The position numbers and the translations under genes are program-made. Shown in pieces: positions 26,718-35,563 of a stretch of 64,000 bases of DNA. The number at the start of each line of letters is the position of its first letter. Position 1 is the stretch's first letter. Source of the DNA: Bradyrhizobium sp. AZCC 1721 (GTDB lineage Bacteria; Pseudomonadota; Alphaproteobacteria; Rhizobiales; Xanthobacteraceae). Location: assembly GCF_036924715.1 (NCBI RefSeq), contig NZ_JAZHSB010000001.1:186001-250000 (forward strand). The letters are read 5' to 3'. The notes beneath the pieces were generated by a model. That model was not told the origin of the DNA. It made no database searches and was given only the letters and a program-made list of their open reading frames with translations.

Positions 26718-27488
26718 TCACCGCAGCACTCCATCCAGCGCCGGCAACCCGAAGATCACCGCGGCCGCGATCAGCGCGTAACAAATCGAGCGGAATACGG
26801 CTTCGCTGGCCTTGCCGAACAGCGATGCGCCGAACCAGACGCCGATGCCGTAGACGGGGCCGACCACCAGCGCGAACTTGATCGCATCCGTCGTGATCAG
26901 TCCGGCCGCGGTGTAACTCACGGCGGAGAAGAAATCCGAGGCGCCGAAGAACAGCACGATGTTGGCGCGGGCAACGACGGAAGCGATAGGCCGGCCGAGC
27001 CAGTAGCCGACGATCGGTGGCCCGCCGGTCTGGGCCAGCCCGCTGCAAAAGCCTGACAACCCGCCGATGCCGATCGAGACCGCCACGTGGTCCTTGCCGC
27101 GGTAACGCCAGCCCGAGAGCAGCAGCAACAGCAATGCGAACACGAAGACGGAAATGACCCAGCGCGTCGTCACCGGCTCTAACCGGCTCAGGAAATAGGT
27201 GCCGATCGGCACGCCGATCAGCGCGCCCACCACTATGACCGCAGTCGCCTTGCGGTCAGCCTTCTCCCACGCGTTCGGCAGCAGCGGCGCAGCGGCAACG
27301 AAATCGATGATCAGCAGCAGCGCCGCCACCAGCCGCGGGTCGGCGATCGAGCTGGCCAGCGGCATGAAGATCAGCGCCGAGCCGAAGCCGGAAAAACCCC
27401 GCGCCGTTCCCGAGACGAAGGCAACTGCGCAAATCGCGAGGGCGGCGTTGAGACTGATGTCGGGTGGAATCAGGCCAAGCGAGTTCAT
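26718..27488 (-). CDS. TSUP-family (TauE/SafE) membrane permease
   Basis: 256-residue integral membrane protein with seven to eight hydrophobic segments. The duplicated-half motifs of the TauE/SafE family are visible: VAFVSGTARGFSGFGSALIFMPL in the first half and GGLSGFCSGLAQTGGPPIVGYWL in the second. Members export sulfite or sulfoacetate or carry other small anions; no neighbouring sulfur genes tell which. The CDS ends just beside repeat copy B, and a repeat block lies upstream of its start. Confidence 0.88.
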   Translation of the reverse strand: MNSLGLIPPDISLNAALAICAVAFVSGTARGFSGFGSALIFMPLASSIADPRLVAALLLIIDFVAAAPLLPNAWEKADRKATAVIVVGALIGVPIGTYFLSRLEPVTTRWVISVFVFALLLLLLSGWRYRGKDHVAVSIGIGGLSGFCSGLAQTGGPPIVGYWLGRPIASVVARANIVLFFGASDFFSAVSYTAAGLITTDAIKFALVVGPVYGIGVWFGASLFGKASEAVFRSICYALIAAAVIFGLPALDGVLR

Positions 27489-27531
27489 TCTTTAGCGCCT
27501 GAGATTGGGTTGAGCTGCGACCGCATCAGAG

Positions 27532-27668
27532 GTGGGCGCCTTCTCCCGCTTGCGGGGGAAGGCTGGGATGCGGGTGTCGCAACAAATGAGACTGTTCGAG
27601 AGGAGGGAGCCCCCACCCGCATCGCATCTTTCGATGCGATGCGACCTCCCCCGCAAGCGAGAGAGGTT
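27532..27668. repeat. Inverted repeat of the CTCCCGCTTGCGGGGGAAGG family
   Basis: Left arm near 27542-27566 (CTCCCGCTTGCGGGGGAAGG), right arm near 27646-27668 (CTCCCCCGCAAGCGAGAGAGG). It belongs to the same family as 17385-17550. It fills the gap between the TSUP gene start and the pheT 3' end and shows no coding signal. Confidence 0.65.
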
Positions 27669-27706
27669 GCAGCTCGTCGTGCGGTTATCCTGTCAGACCC
27701 GTCGGC

Positions 27707-30160
27707 TCATCCCCGCAACGTGCCGCCGGTCTTCTTCGTCACTTCGGCCACGATCTTCGCCGCTACGGCGTCGATCTCCTGATCCGTCAGCGTCTTCTCG
27801 CGCGGCTGGATCGTTACAGCGATCGCGATCGACTTTTTGGTCGGGTCGATGCCCTTGCCTTCATAGACGTCGAATACGGCTACGTCCGTGATCAGCTTCT
27901 TGTCCGCGCCTTGCGCCGCGCGCACCATGTCGCCGGCCTTGACGGCGCGATCGACGATGAAGGCAAAGTCGCGCGATACCGGCTGGAACGCGGAGAGTTC
28001 GAGCAGCGGCTTGGCGCGGGTCGGCCTCTTCTTGGCGTCGGGAATGCGGTCGAGGATCACCTCGAACGCGATCATCGGGCCATCGGCGCCGAGCGCCTCC
28101 AGCGCGCGCGGATGCAGCTCGCCGAAATAGCCGAGCACGTTCTGCGGTCCGATCTGGATCGTGCCGGAACGGCCGGGATGCAGCCACGCAGGTCCACCGG
28201 GAACGATCTGCAGCGCCTGCATCGGCGCGCCGGCCGCCGCGAGCACCGCGAACGCATCGGCCTTGGCGTCGAGCGCGTCGGTCTGAGCAGAGCCGGACCA
28301 GTGCCGGCCCGTGCCGTTCGAAGAGGCATAGCCGTGGCGCACGCCGGAGGCTGCAACCAGTTGATCTCCCGGCTTGTCGCCGGCGAAGACCTGTCCGACT
28401 TCGAACAGTGCCAGATCCGGAACACCGCGGTTGATATTCGCCTGCGCCGCCGTCGCGAGACCGGGCAGCAGGCTCGGCCGCATGTCGGACATATCAGCCG
28501 CGATCGGATTGGCCAGCGACAGTTCAGGGTGGCCGCGGCGGTTCGCCAGCGCATGGTCAGGCAAAGCGCTGGGCGGATCGCGGTCGAACATCTCAGCGTG
28601 CGGCTTGGAGATGAACGACCAGGTCACGGCTTCCACCATGCCGCGTGTGGCCAGCGCGCGCTTGGCGCGGCGGGTGCGGGACTGAATCGTGGTCAGCACT
28701 GGCTTGCGCGCTTCGTCGCCGCGCTCGAACGGCGTCATCGGCACCTTGTCGACGCCGACGATGCGGACGATTTCCTCGACGATGTCGGCCTTGCCGTGCA
28801 CGTCGGTGCGCCAGGAGGGAACGGCGACCTTCACCACCGGGCCGTTGCCGGCCACCATGAAGCCGAGATGGCCGAGGATGCGCCGCATCTCGACCAGCGG
28901 CACCTCGATTCCCGCCAGACGTTTGACCTCGCTCAGCGGGAAATCGATGATGCGGTCATCGCCGAACGCATTGCCGACGACCACCGTCTCGGACGGCGTG
29001 CCGCCGCAGAGCTCCATCACCATTTTGGTCGCGAGCTCGAGCCCCGGCACCATGAAGGCCGGATCGACGCCGCGCTCGAAGCGGTAGCGCGCATCCGAAT
29101 TGATGCCGAGCTTGCGCCCGGTTTGCGCGATGTTGATCTCATTCCACAGCGCCGATTCGATCAGCACGTCTGATGTATTCTCGTCGCAACCGGAAGTCTC
29201 GCCGCCCATGATGCCGGCGAGCGATTCGACGCCGTGCTCATCCGCGATCACGCAGATCGAGGGATCGAGCGTGTAGGTGCGGCCGTCGAGAGCCAGCAGG
29301 CTCTCGCCTTCTTTGGCGCGGCGCACCGTGAGATTGCCCGTCACCTTCCTGGCGTCGAACACATGCAGCGGGCGGGCGCGGTCGTAGGTCATGAAGTTGG
29401 TGATGTCGACGAGCGCATTGATCGGCCGCAGCCCGATCGCGGTCAAGCGCTTCTGCAGCCATTCCGGCGAGGGACCGTTCTTGACGCCGCGCACCAGCCG
29501 CAGCGCGAAGCCCGGACACAGCGTCGCATCTTCGACCGTCACTTTCACCGGGCAGGGGAATTCGCCCTTCACCGGCCTGATGCCGGGGTCGATGAGCTTG
29601 CCCATATCGGCGGCGGAGAGATCGCGCGCGATGCCATGCACGCCGGTGCAGTCCTGCCGGTTCGGCGTGAGGTTGATTTCGAGCACGGGATCGCCAAGCC
29701 CGGCCCATTCGGCATAACCCTTGCCGATCGGCGCATCGGCCGGCAATTCCATGATGCCGTCATGGTCTTCGGAAAGCTGCAGCTCCGCCGCCGAGCACAG
29801 CATGCCGCGGCTCTCGACGCCCCGGATGGTGCCGACGCCGAGCGTGATGTTCTTGCCCGGGATGAACGTGCCGGGCGGCGAGAACACGCTGACGAGCCCA
29901 GCGCGCGCATTCGGCGCGCCGCAGACCACCTGCACCGGCGCAGCACCATTGCCGGTGTCGACCATGCAGACCCGCAGACGATCGGCATTGGGATGCTGCT
30001 CGGCCGAGATCACCCGCACGATGGAGAATGGCGCGAGCGCCTTCGCCTTGTCCTCGATGCTCTCGACCTCGAGCCCGATCATGGTGAGCTTGTCGGCAAG
30101 CTTTTCCAGCGGCTCGTCGGTGTCGAGATGTTCCTTCAGCCAGGAGAGCGTGAATTTCAT
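27707..30160 (-). CDS. pheT: Phenylalanine--tRNA ligase beta subunit
   Basis: 817-residue beta chain of the heterotetrameric synthetase that charges tRNA-Phe. The domains appear in order: N-terminal [35 protein letters not shown], tRNA-binding EMAP-like domain (about 40-150, [17 protein letters not shown]), B3/B4 editing domain ([19 protein letters not shown] to [10 protein letters not shown]), B5 domain, catalytic-like core ([23 protein letters not shown]) and the C-terminal FDX-ACB domain ([22 protein letters not shown]). Length is normal. It lies 9 bp after the ASCH gene, which separates it from pheS. Confidence 0.97.
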   Translation of the reverse strand: MKFTLSWLKEHLDTDEPLEKLADKLTMIGLEVESIEDKAKALAPFSIVRVISAEQHPNADRLRVCMVDTGNGAAPVQVVCGAPNARAGLVSVFSPPGTFIPGKNITLGVGTIRGVESRGMLCSAAELQLSEDHDGIMELPADAPIGKGYAEWAGLGDPVLEINLTPNRQDCTGVHGIARDLSAADMGKLIDPGIRPVKGEFPCPVKVTVEDATLCPGFALRLVRGVKNGPSPEWLQKRLTAIGLRPINALVDITNFMTYDRARPLHVFDARKVTGNLTVRRAKEGESLLALDGRTYTLDPSICVIADEHGVESLAGIMGGETSGCDENTSDVLIESALWNEINIAQTGRKLGINSDARYRFERGVDPAFMVPGLELATKMVMELCGGTPSETVVVGNAFGDDRIIDFPLSEVKRLAGIEVPLVEMRRILGHLGFMVAGNGPVVKVAVPSWRTDVHGKADIVEEIVRIVGVDKVPMTPFERGDEARKPVLTTIQSRTRRAKRALATRGMVEAVTWSFISKPHAEMFDRDPPSALPDHALANRRGHPELSLANPIAADMSDMRPSLLPGLATAAQANINRGVPDLALFEVGQVFAGDKPGDQLVAASGVRHGYASSNGTGRHWSGSAQTDALDAKADAFAVLAAAGAPMQALQIVPGGPAWLHPGRSGTIQIGPQNVLGYFGELHPRALEALGADGPMIAFEVILDRIPDAKKRPTRAKPLLELSAFQPVSRDFAFIVDRAVKAGDMVRAAQGADKKLITDVAVFDVYEGKGIDPTKKSIAIAVTIQPREKTLTDQEIDAVAAKIVAEVTKKTGGTLRG

Positions 30161-30169
30161 TGTGCGTTC

Positions 30170-30559
30170 CTAGAAAACCTCGACCAGCCGGAATCGTTCA
30201 CACATCAGCGTCATATCTTCGCTGAACCGGCCTAGCCGTCCGAAATAATTGCGGTGTGCCTGCCGCCAGTAGGCGAGGCTGCGGTCGCCTTCGCCTTCTT
30301 CACAGGCAAAGGCAGCATCCACCTCGGGGAAGCGGCGGTAGCTGACTTCGATCGTCTCAATCACGCAACGTGGCTCGCCGCGCCCGTCGAGCACAATCCA
30401 TTGCTCGCCCGGCGTCGACGTGTTCGGCTCGTCCTCGGTAGAGCAGGTCGCGGTCTTCACGCCCTTGATCACTAGGTCGAGCAGTTCGTCGGCAAGCTCC
30501 GGCCCGTCGCCGAACGCGAAGGAGCGCAAACCCTGATATTTCGCAGGGACGGCACTCAC
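30170..30559 (-). CDS. ASCH domain protein inside the pheST operon
   Basis: 129 residues. [31 protein letters not shown] is the start of an ASCH fold (PUA-like, predicted RNA-binding or amidohydrolase). [56 protein letters not shown] is its core. E. coli YqfB, an ASCH protein, hydrolyses N4-acetylcytidine, which gives one hypothesis. It starts at GTG with a 4-bp overlap of the pheS stop (GTGA) and ends 9 bp before pheT, so it is translated within the operon. Confidence 0.85.
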   Translation of the reverse strand: MSAVPAKYQGLRSFAFGDGPELADELLDLVIKGVKTATCSTEDEPNTSTPGEQWIVLDGRGEPRCVIETIEVSYRRFPEVDAAFACEEGEGDRSLAYWRQAHRNYFGRLGRFSEDMTLMCERFRLVEVF

Positions 30560-31638
30560 GTGCTCAATCCCCCCGCCAGCGTCGGGACGTCGAGCGGCTT
30601 GAAGCCGTAATGCGAGAGCCAGCGCACGTCGTTCTCGAACAATTGCCGGAGATCGGACATGCCGTATTTCAGCATCGCGATGCGGTCGATGCCCATGCCC
30701 CAGGCAAAGCCTTGGTAGACATCAGGGTCGATGCCGCAGGCGCGCAGCACGTTCGGATGCACCATGCCGCAGCCAAGAATCTCCAGCCAGTCCTCGCCCT
30801 CGCCGAAACGGATCTCGCCCTTGTCGCGGCGGCACTGAATGTCGACCTCGAGCGAGGGCTCGGTGAACGGGAAGAACGACGGGCGGAACCGCATGTTGAT
30901 GTGGTCGACCTCGAAGAATGCCTTGCAGAACTCGTGCAATATCCATTTGAGGTGGCCGAGATGCGACCCCTTGTCGATCACGAGGCCTTCGACCTGGTGG
31001 AATTGCGGCGTATGGGTCGCGTCCGAATCGATGCGATAGGTGCGGCCCGGGCAAACCACGCGGATCGGCGGCTTCTGCGACAACATCGTGCGCACCTGCA
31101 CCGGCGAGGTGTGGGTACGCAGCAGCATGCGCGAACCGTCTTCCTTCGGATTGAAGAAGAAGGTGTCATGCATCTCCCGCGCCGGATGGCCCTCGGGGAA
31201 GTTCAGTTTCGTGAAATTGTAATCGTCGGTCTCGATATCAGGACCTTCGGCGATCGCAAATCCCATATCGGCGAAGATCGTGTTGACTTCCTCGAAGACC
31301 TGGCTCAGCGGATGGATGCGGCCCTGTTCGGCAGGCGTCTCGCGCAACGGCAAGGTGACGTCGATGGTCTCGGAGGCAAGCCGGGCATCGAGTGCGGCCG
31401 ACTTCAGGATGTCGCGGCGCGCCGAGAGCGCCTGCGTCACCTTATCCTTGGCGAGGTTGATCGCGGCGCCTTGTGTCTTGCGCTCGTCCGGCGACATCTT
31501 GCCGAGGGTGGCGAGCAGCGCGGAGATTGAGCCCTTCTTGCCGAGTGCTGCGACGCGCACGGCTTCGAGCGCGGCTTCGTCGCCGGCGGCAGCGATCTGG
31601 CCGAGAATTTGGGATTCGAGTTGAGCTAGGTCGGACAT
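30556..31638 (-). CDS. pheS: Phenylalanine--tRNA ligase alpha subunit
   Basis: 360-residue class II synthetase alpha chain. The N-terminal coiled coil (about 1-90, [36 protein letters not shown]) contacts tRNA. The catalytic core shows motif 1 ([19 protein letters not shown]), motif 2 ([12 protein letters not shown] and [24 protein letters not shown]) and motif 3 ([22 protein letters not shown]). With PheT it forms Phe-tRNA. The start at 31638 gives the usual N-terminus; the upstream extension is non-conserved. It is preceded by rplT and a 225-bp gap with repeats. Confidence 0.96.
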   Translation of the reverse strand: MSDLAQLESQILGQIAAAGDEAALEAVRVAALGKKGSISALLATLGKMSPDERKTQGAAINLAKDKVTQALSARRDILKSAALDARLASETIDVTLPLRETPAEQGRIHPLSQVFEEVNTIFADMGFAIAEGPDIETDDYNFTKLNFPEGHPAREMHDTFFFNPKEDGSRMLLRTHTSPVQVRTMLSQKPPIRVVCPGRTYRIDSDATHTPQFHQVEGLVIDKGSHLGHLKWILHEFCKAFFEVDHINMRFRPSFFPFTEPSLEVDIQCRRDKGEIRFGEGEDWLEILGCGMVHPNVLRACGIDPDVYQGFAWGMGIDRIAMLKYGMSDLRQLFENDVRWLSHYGFKPLDVPTLAGGLST

Positions 31639-31689
31639 GGCGACGGTACCTTTGGGCAACGCGCGCTCGCAGTCCAAACGGGACCCTCA

Positions 31690-31805
31690 CCATCCGCGAC
31701 TTGTCCGCCGAAGCTCAACGAGCGAAGGCGGAAGGCGGATGATCCAGTAACCCCCGGAGTCAAAATGTCGGTCGGTGGTTACTGGATGCCCCGCCCCAGT
31801 GCGCA
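31690..31805. repeat. Dispersed palindromic repeat between rplT and pheS
   Basis: 31695-31735 is shared, reverse-complemented, with 23256-23295. Next to it, CCAGTAACCCCCGG and GGTGGTTACTGGATG (31746-31790) form an inverted repeat. It lies inside the rplT-pheS interval, where it could form an mRNA hairpin. Confidence 0.55.
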
Positions 31806-31863
31806 ATTGCGCACAAGGCGGAGCATGACACCGGAATTGCAAGAACGCCGCAGCGATTGCGAA

Positions 31864-32223
31864 TTAGGCCGCCAGCGCGGCCTTGGCCTTCTCGGCAATC
31901 GCCTGGAACGCCGCCGGCTCGTTGATGGCGAGATCCGACAGCACTTTTCGATCCACCGTGATGCCCGACTTCGAGAGGCCGTTGATAAAGACGCTGTAGG
32001 TCATGCCGTACGGACGCACGGCGGCATTGAGACGCTGGATCCAGAGCGCACGGAAGGTGCGCTTCTTGCGCTTGCGGTCGCGAAACGCATATTGCCCGGC
32101 CTTCTCGACCGCGGCCTTGGCGGCGCGGATGGTGTTCTTGCGGCGGCCGTAAAAACCCTTGGCGGCCTTGTAGACTTTCTTGTGCTTGGCGTGAGCGGTC
32201 ACACCGCGTTTGACGCGAGACAT
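31864..32223 (-). CDS. rplT: Large ribosomal subunit protein bL20
   Basis: 119-residue L20, early-assembly 50S protein. [68 protein letters not shown] is the extended basic helix that threads 23S rRNA, followed by the globular C-domain ([27 protein letters not shown]). In other bacteria L20 represses its own operon by binding mRNA. It lies 77 bp after rpmI. Confidence 0.98.
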   Translation of the reverse strand: MSRVKRGVTAHAKHKKVYKAAKGFYGRRKNTIRAAKAAVEKAGQYAFRDRKRKKRTFRALWIQRLNAAVRPYGMTYSVFINGLSKSGITVDRKVLSDLAINEPAAFQAIAEKAKAALAA

Positions 32224-32300
32224 GACTGGTATCCTTGATCAGAAACAAGATGACGGGATCGCCGCGCGGGCGCGGCTCGGCTGTAATGACGTGAACGCGA

Positions 32301-32501
32301 TCAGGCGTTCGGCAAGAAGTACTTCTTGACGTTGTCGCCGTCGGTCTTGAACAGCACGCGGGTGCCGCGGAGCTGACGAATCTGCTTCTTCGTCCGCTTG
32401 ATCATGCCGTGGCGCTTGCCGCGCTGGGCGTGCATCACTTTGCCGGTGGCAGTCACCTTGAAGCGCTTTTTAGCGCCTGACTTGGTCTTCAGCTTGGGCA
32501 T
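32301..32501 (-). CDS. rpmI: Large ribosomal subunit protein bL35
   Basis: 66-residue L35, a small basic 50S protein: [56 protein letters not shown] precedes the ATG. It is normally downstream of infC in one operon; here an 844-bp interval carrying an opposing gene separates the two, so rpmI-rplT probably has its own promoter in 32502-32700. Confidence 0.98.
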   Translation of the reverse strand: MPKLKTKSGAKKRFKVTATGKVMHAQRGKRHGMIKRTKKQIRQLRGTRVLFKTDGDNVKKYFLPNA

Positions 32502-32765
32502 TTGGCTCTCCTGTGGCCGCAGAAAAACGCGCCCGAGGGGCGCTTTTGCGGCTTAAAATGCTCGTTAGAGCGTTGAAAGTGCTCAGGTTTTTCTCAAAAG
32601 CGAGGCAACCCGCACGGACATCGACACGGCAGCCCTTGATCAGCCGGGCGATGAAGGTCGGGCTTATGGCAGAGGAAGCGCCAAATGGCAACGATGAACC
32701 GCGAAAGGCAGTGTCGCTACCTACCGCTGACGTCATCTAACCATCCGCGCCCGGAGCAGGAACAA

Positions 32766-33197
32766 ATGGCCCATTTTCAGCGATTGATCGCCCGTTTTGG
32801 CGCTTCTCTTGGCCTGCGCACCGCGCGCGGGCTTCCTGTTTTCGTCGCGCTGGCCGTGATGGCAGCCCCGGACACAGCCGAAGCCGCGCGGAGGGGAAGC
32901 AGGGCGGTCCGAGCCTATGATGGCATCTGGAACGTGGTGTTTGCCACGACGCGGGGTAATTGCAGTTCCGGTTATCGCGTTCCCTTCACCGTTATCGGCG
33001 GCCGGGTTTCATCGGCTGGCGGCGGCAGGGTTTCAGGATCAGTCAGTCGCACTGGTGCGGTTGCGGTCAGTGTTTCGGTCGGCGCATCCCGCGCGAGCGG
33101 CGGCGGCCGGCTTGTGGGCAGCTATGGCGCAGGCCGGTGGCGCGGCATCATCACCGGTGACTACTGCAGCGGCACCTGGCAGGCCACGCGGACCTAG
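32766..33197 (+). CDS. Secreted hypothetical protein, opposing infC-rpmI
   Basis: 143 residues, not recognised. A signal peptide (about 1-40, LRTARGLPVFVALAVMAAPDTAEAARRG) ends in A-E-A. The mature part (GIWNVVFATTRGNCSSGYRVPFTVIGGRVSSAGGGRVSGSVSRTGAVAVSVSVGASRASGGGRLVGSYGAGRWRGIITGDYCSGTWQATRT) is rich in Gly, Ser and Val with alternating strands. It has two Cys (GNCSSGY and GDYCSGTW) placed to form one disulfide, suggesting a small periplasmic beta-barrel or lipocalin-like fold. AGGA lies 8 bases before the ATG at 32766. It is encoded opposite to the ribosomal genes on both sides. Confidence 0.75.
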   Translation: MAHFQRLIARFGASLGLRTARGLPVFVALAVMAAPDTAEAARRGSRAVRAYDGIWNVVFATTRGNCSSGYRVPFTVIGGRVSSAGGGRVSGSVSRTGAVAVSVSVGASRASGGGRLVGSYGAGRWRGIITGDYCSGTWQATRT

Positions 33198-33296
33198 ATC
33201 CAACTCGTGTCCCGGACGCGATGCAGCGCGACAAGCGCGTGAACGCGCTGTTGGCGTTGCGCAGCATCCGGGGAACGCAATCGTCACCAACGAAAA

Positions 33297-33323
33297 CGGC
33301 CCGCCGGATCATCCGACGGGCCG
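33297..33323. terminator. Bidirectional terminator-like hairpin between the secreted-protein gene and infC
   Basis: CGGCCCG and CGGAT (33297-33309) pair with ATCCG and CGGGCCG (33311-33323). On the minus strand the hairpin is followed by TTTTCGTT, on the plus strand by CTTTCG. It ends infC transcription before the opposing gene and could stop the opposing gene too. Confidence 0.75.
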
Positions 33324-33345
33324 CTTTCGATTCTACTAACTCAAC

Positions 33346-33885
33346 TTAGCGCGGCGCCAGCACCATCACGACCTGGCGTCCCTCGAATCTGGCGTCCTGC
33401 TCGACCTTGGCGAATTCGGCGACGTCGGCCTTCACCTTGTCCAGGAGCTTGGTGCCGATCTCCTGGTGCGCCATTTCGCGGCCACGGTAGCGCAAGGTGA
33501 TCTTCACCTTGTCGCCTTCCTCGAAGAACCGCTGCATGGCGCGCATTTTCACGTCGTAATCGTGATCGTCGATCATCGGCCGCAGCTTGATCTCCTTGAT
33601 CTCGACGATCTTCTGCTTCTTGCGCGCCTCGGCGGCTTTCTTCTGTGCCGAATACTTGAACTTCCCGTAGTCCATGATCTTACAGACGGGAGGATTGTTG
33701 TTCGGCGAAATCTCGACAAGATCCATACCCGCCTCGAGCGCCATCTTGATGGCGACCACGGTCTCGACCGTTCCGTGGTTGGTGCCGTTCTGATCGATCA
33801 GTTGGATTTGCGCGTTGCGGATATCATCATTGGTGCGCGGCCCGTCTTTGGTTGCAGCGGGCGGGGCTCTGTTGGGACGGCGAAT
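33346..33885 (-). CDS. infC: Translation initiation factor IF-3, AUU start codon
   Basis: IF-3 binds the 30S subunit and polices start-codon choice. Reading with ATT at 33883-33885 as initiator gives 179 residues, the usual alphaproteobacterial length, with N-terminus (M)[52 protein letters not shown]. Linker and C-domain follow ([39 protein letters not shown]...[15 protein letters not shown]). GGAG at 33894-33897 lies 8 bases before the ATT. No ATG or GTG exists at a sensible position upstream, and the first conventional start (33759) would delete the N-domain. AUU initiation is the established basis of infC autoregulation in E. coli. Confidence 0.95.
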   Translation of the reverse strand: MRRPNRAPPAATKDGPRTNDDIRNAQIQLIDQNGTNHGTVETVVAIKMALEAGMDLVEISPNNNPPVCKIMDYGKFKYSAQKKAAEARKKQKIVEIKEIKLRPMIDDHDYDVKMRAMQRFFEEGDKVKITLRYRGREMAHQEIGTKLLDKVKADVAEFAKVEQDARFEGRQVVMVLAPR

Positions 33886-34109
33886 GGGTAACTCTCCAAA
33901 GTTGTGAAAGAAGGGCCGCAGTTTGAAGCAATACGCTCAAGACAGCAAGCGAACTCGCGGTCTGCGCCCGAAAACCGTCAAATGCGAGGCATTTCGGTCA
34001 CGTCCGGCAAATATAGCGCGGCGGCCTGATCCGCAAGCGCCGGGCGGTCTCGTGCTTGACCGATAGAGCGCGCTCGCGGACAAAGCGGCAGGGCGAGAGT
34101 GACAGATCC

Positions 34110-34916
34110 ATGACTGATTCAGCGACAAATTCAGCGCAAATCGACCAGGAACCGACCTTTATCGAGGTGGGGGAGCGTGCCGCCGGCCGCCGGATCGCGG
34201 TGCGCGCCCGCGCCGGCAGCGGGCCCGGGCTATTCTGGCTCGGTGGCTTCAATTCCGACATGCGGGGCACCAAGGCGCTCGCGCTGGACGCTTGGGCTGC
34301 GGAACATGGCCGGGCCTGTATTAGATTCGATTATTCCGGCCACGGCGAATCGGGCGGCGCTTTCATCGATGGCACTATCGGACGCTGGCTGGAAGACAGC
34401 GTTGCTGTATTCGAGCAGTTCTGCCGGGGCCCGCAGGTCGTGATCGGCTCATCGATGGGCGGCTGGCTGGCGCTCCTGCTGGCGCGCGCCATCGCCGAGC
34501 GTGAGGCAGCGCCTGCGACGCTTGCTGGCCTGGTGCTGATCGCACCGGCGCCTGATTTCACCGAGCAATTGATGTGGAACAGCTTCTCCGACGAGGTTCG
34601 CGAGGAGATCAGGACCAAGGGCGTGTGGATGCGGCCTTCGGAGTATGGCGACGGCGCACCCTATCCGGTCACGCGCGCACTGATCGAGGAGGGCCGCAAC
34701 CACCTGTTGCTCGGCAGCGCTATCGAGGTTGGATGCGCCGTGCGCATCCTGCAGGGTGCGCAGGATCCCGACGTGCCCTGGCAGCATGCCTTCGCGCTGG
34801 CGCACCGGTTGCCGGCCGAGGACGTGGTGCTGACCATGATCCAGGACGGCGACCACCGTCTGTCCCGCCCGCAGGACATCGCGCGGATCATCGCTGCGGT
34901 GGCGGAGATGGGGTAA
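34110..34916 (+). CDS. Alpha/beta hydrolase (ABHD10-like)
   Basis: 268 residues. GPGLFWLGGFNSDMRGTKALALDAWAAEHGRACIRFDYSGHGES gives the oxyanion strand, VVIGSSMGGWLALLLA the nucleophile elbow with Ser, LQGAQDPDVPW the acid, and MIQDGDHRLSRPQD the catalytic His. This is a complete serine hydrolase triad of the type in bacterial ABHD10-like thioesterases/esterases. The substrate is unknown. The start at 34110 follows AGGGCGAGAG; the TTG at 34056 is less likely. Divergent from infC. Confidence 0.85.
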   Translation: MTDSATNSAQIDQEPTFIEVGERAAGRRIAVRARAGSGPGLFWLGGFNSDMRGTKALALDAWAAEHGRACIRFDYSGHGESGGAFIDGTIGRWLEDSVAVFEQFCRGPQVVIGSSMGGWLALLLARAIAEREAAPATLAGLVLIAPAPDFTEQLMWNSFSDEVREEIRTKGVWMRPSEYGDGAPYPVTRALIEEGRNHLLLGSAIEVGCAVRILQGAQDPDVPWQHAFALAHRLPAEDVVLTMIQDGDHRLSRPQDIARIIAAVAEMG

Positions 34917-34945
34917 GTTCTCACCGGTAGCTACGGTGTCATCGT

Positions 34946-34963
34946 CCGCGAAGGCCTTCGCGG
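34946..34963. repeat. Perfect 18-bp palindrome
   Basis: CCGCGAAGG/CCTTCGCGG, flanked by GTCATCG and GCATGACG, between the hydrolase and the NTF2-like gene. It may be a short member of the dispersed GTCATGCCCGCGAAGG-type repeats or a terminator without U-tract. Confidence 0.5.
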
Positions 34964-34990
34964 GGCATGACGAGTTCGGGAGGCAACACC

Positions 34991-35458
34991 GTGAACACCA
35001 CAACCATGCTCCGCGCCTTCTGCGACGCGGTCGAGCAGCGCAACGGCAGGGCGTTCGCGGAACTGTTTACGGAAGACGGCGTCTATCACGACGTGTTCTA
35101 TGGTGCGTTCGAGGGCCGGGCCAAAATCGCTGACATGATCGACGACTGGTTCTACCGCACGGCGACCGATTTTCGCTGGGACATGCATGATCCCGTCAGT
35201 GACGACCACGCGCTCTATGCGCGCTATACGTTCAGCTATCGTTCGACGCTGCCGGAAGCAAAAGGGGCGCGGGCGATGTTCGAGGGCGTCGCGATCATGC
35301 GGCTGCGCGACGGCAAGATCATGGAATATCACGAGGTCGCCAACACCGCGCCGGCCTTCGTCGACCTCAAATTCGCGCCTGAGCGGATCGCCAAGATCGT
35401 TGCCAAGCAAGGCGCGGCGCTGAAGGCGCGGCCGGAGATGAAGCGGCATTTGGCCTGA
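34991..35458 (+). CDS. NTF2-like/SnoaL-like protein
   Basis: 155 residues of the NTF2-like cone fold: AFCDAVEQRNGRAFAELFTEDGVYHDVFYGAFEGRAKIADMIDDWFYRTATDFRWDMHDPVSDDHALYARYTFSYRS and the GVAIMRLRDGKIMEYHEVANTAPAFVDL strand block. Families with this fold include polyketide cyclases, dehydratases and carrier-like proteins, so the reaction cannot be named. GTG at 34991 is chosen because GGGAGG lies 7 bases before it; an ATG at 34967 is open but has no good site. Confidence 0.8.
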   Translation: MNTTTMLRAFCDAVEQRNGRAFAELFTEDGVYHDVFYGAFEGRAKIADMIDDWFYRTATDFRWDMHDPVSDDHALYARYTFSYRSTLPEAKGARAMFEGVAIMRLRDGKIMEYHEVANTAPAFVDLKFAPERIAKIVAKQGAALKARPEMKRHLA

Positions 35459-35473
35459 GCGCTAATCTCTCCG

Positions 35474-35556
35474 CCGTCATTGCGAGCGAAGCAATCCATA
35501 GTTCGGCGTATGCGGGACGATGGATTGCTTCGTCGCTTCGCTCCTCGCAATGACGG
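35474..35556. repeat. Inverted repeat CGTCATTGCGAGC...GCTCCTCGCAATGACG
   Basis: The arms GTCATTGCGAGCGAAGCAAT (from 35476) and ATTGCTTCGTCGC...CTCGCAATGAC (to 35554) form a near-perfect palindrome of about 80 bp. It is a well-known motif of Bradyrhizobium/Rhodopseudomonas intergenic regions. It lies between the convergent NTF2-like and queG genes. Confidence 0.75.
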
Positions 35557-35563
35557 GTGAGAT

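Noticed and set aside
27911..29173. 420-codon plus-strand frame opposite pheT
   Set aside because: His/Arg/Ala-rich shadow typical of high-GC antisense; pheT is unambiguous.
33346..33759. Short infC beginning at 33759
   Set aside because: It would remove the first 42 residues including part of the N-domain; the ATT start with GGAG gives the full protein.
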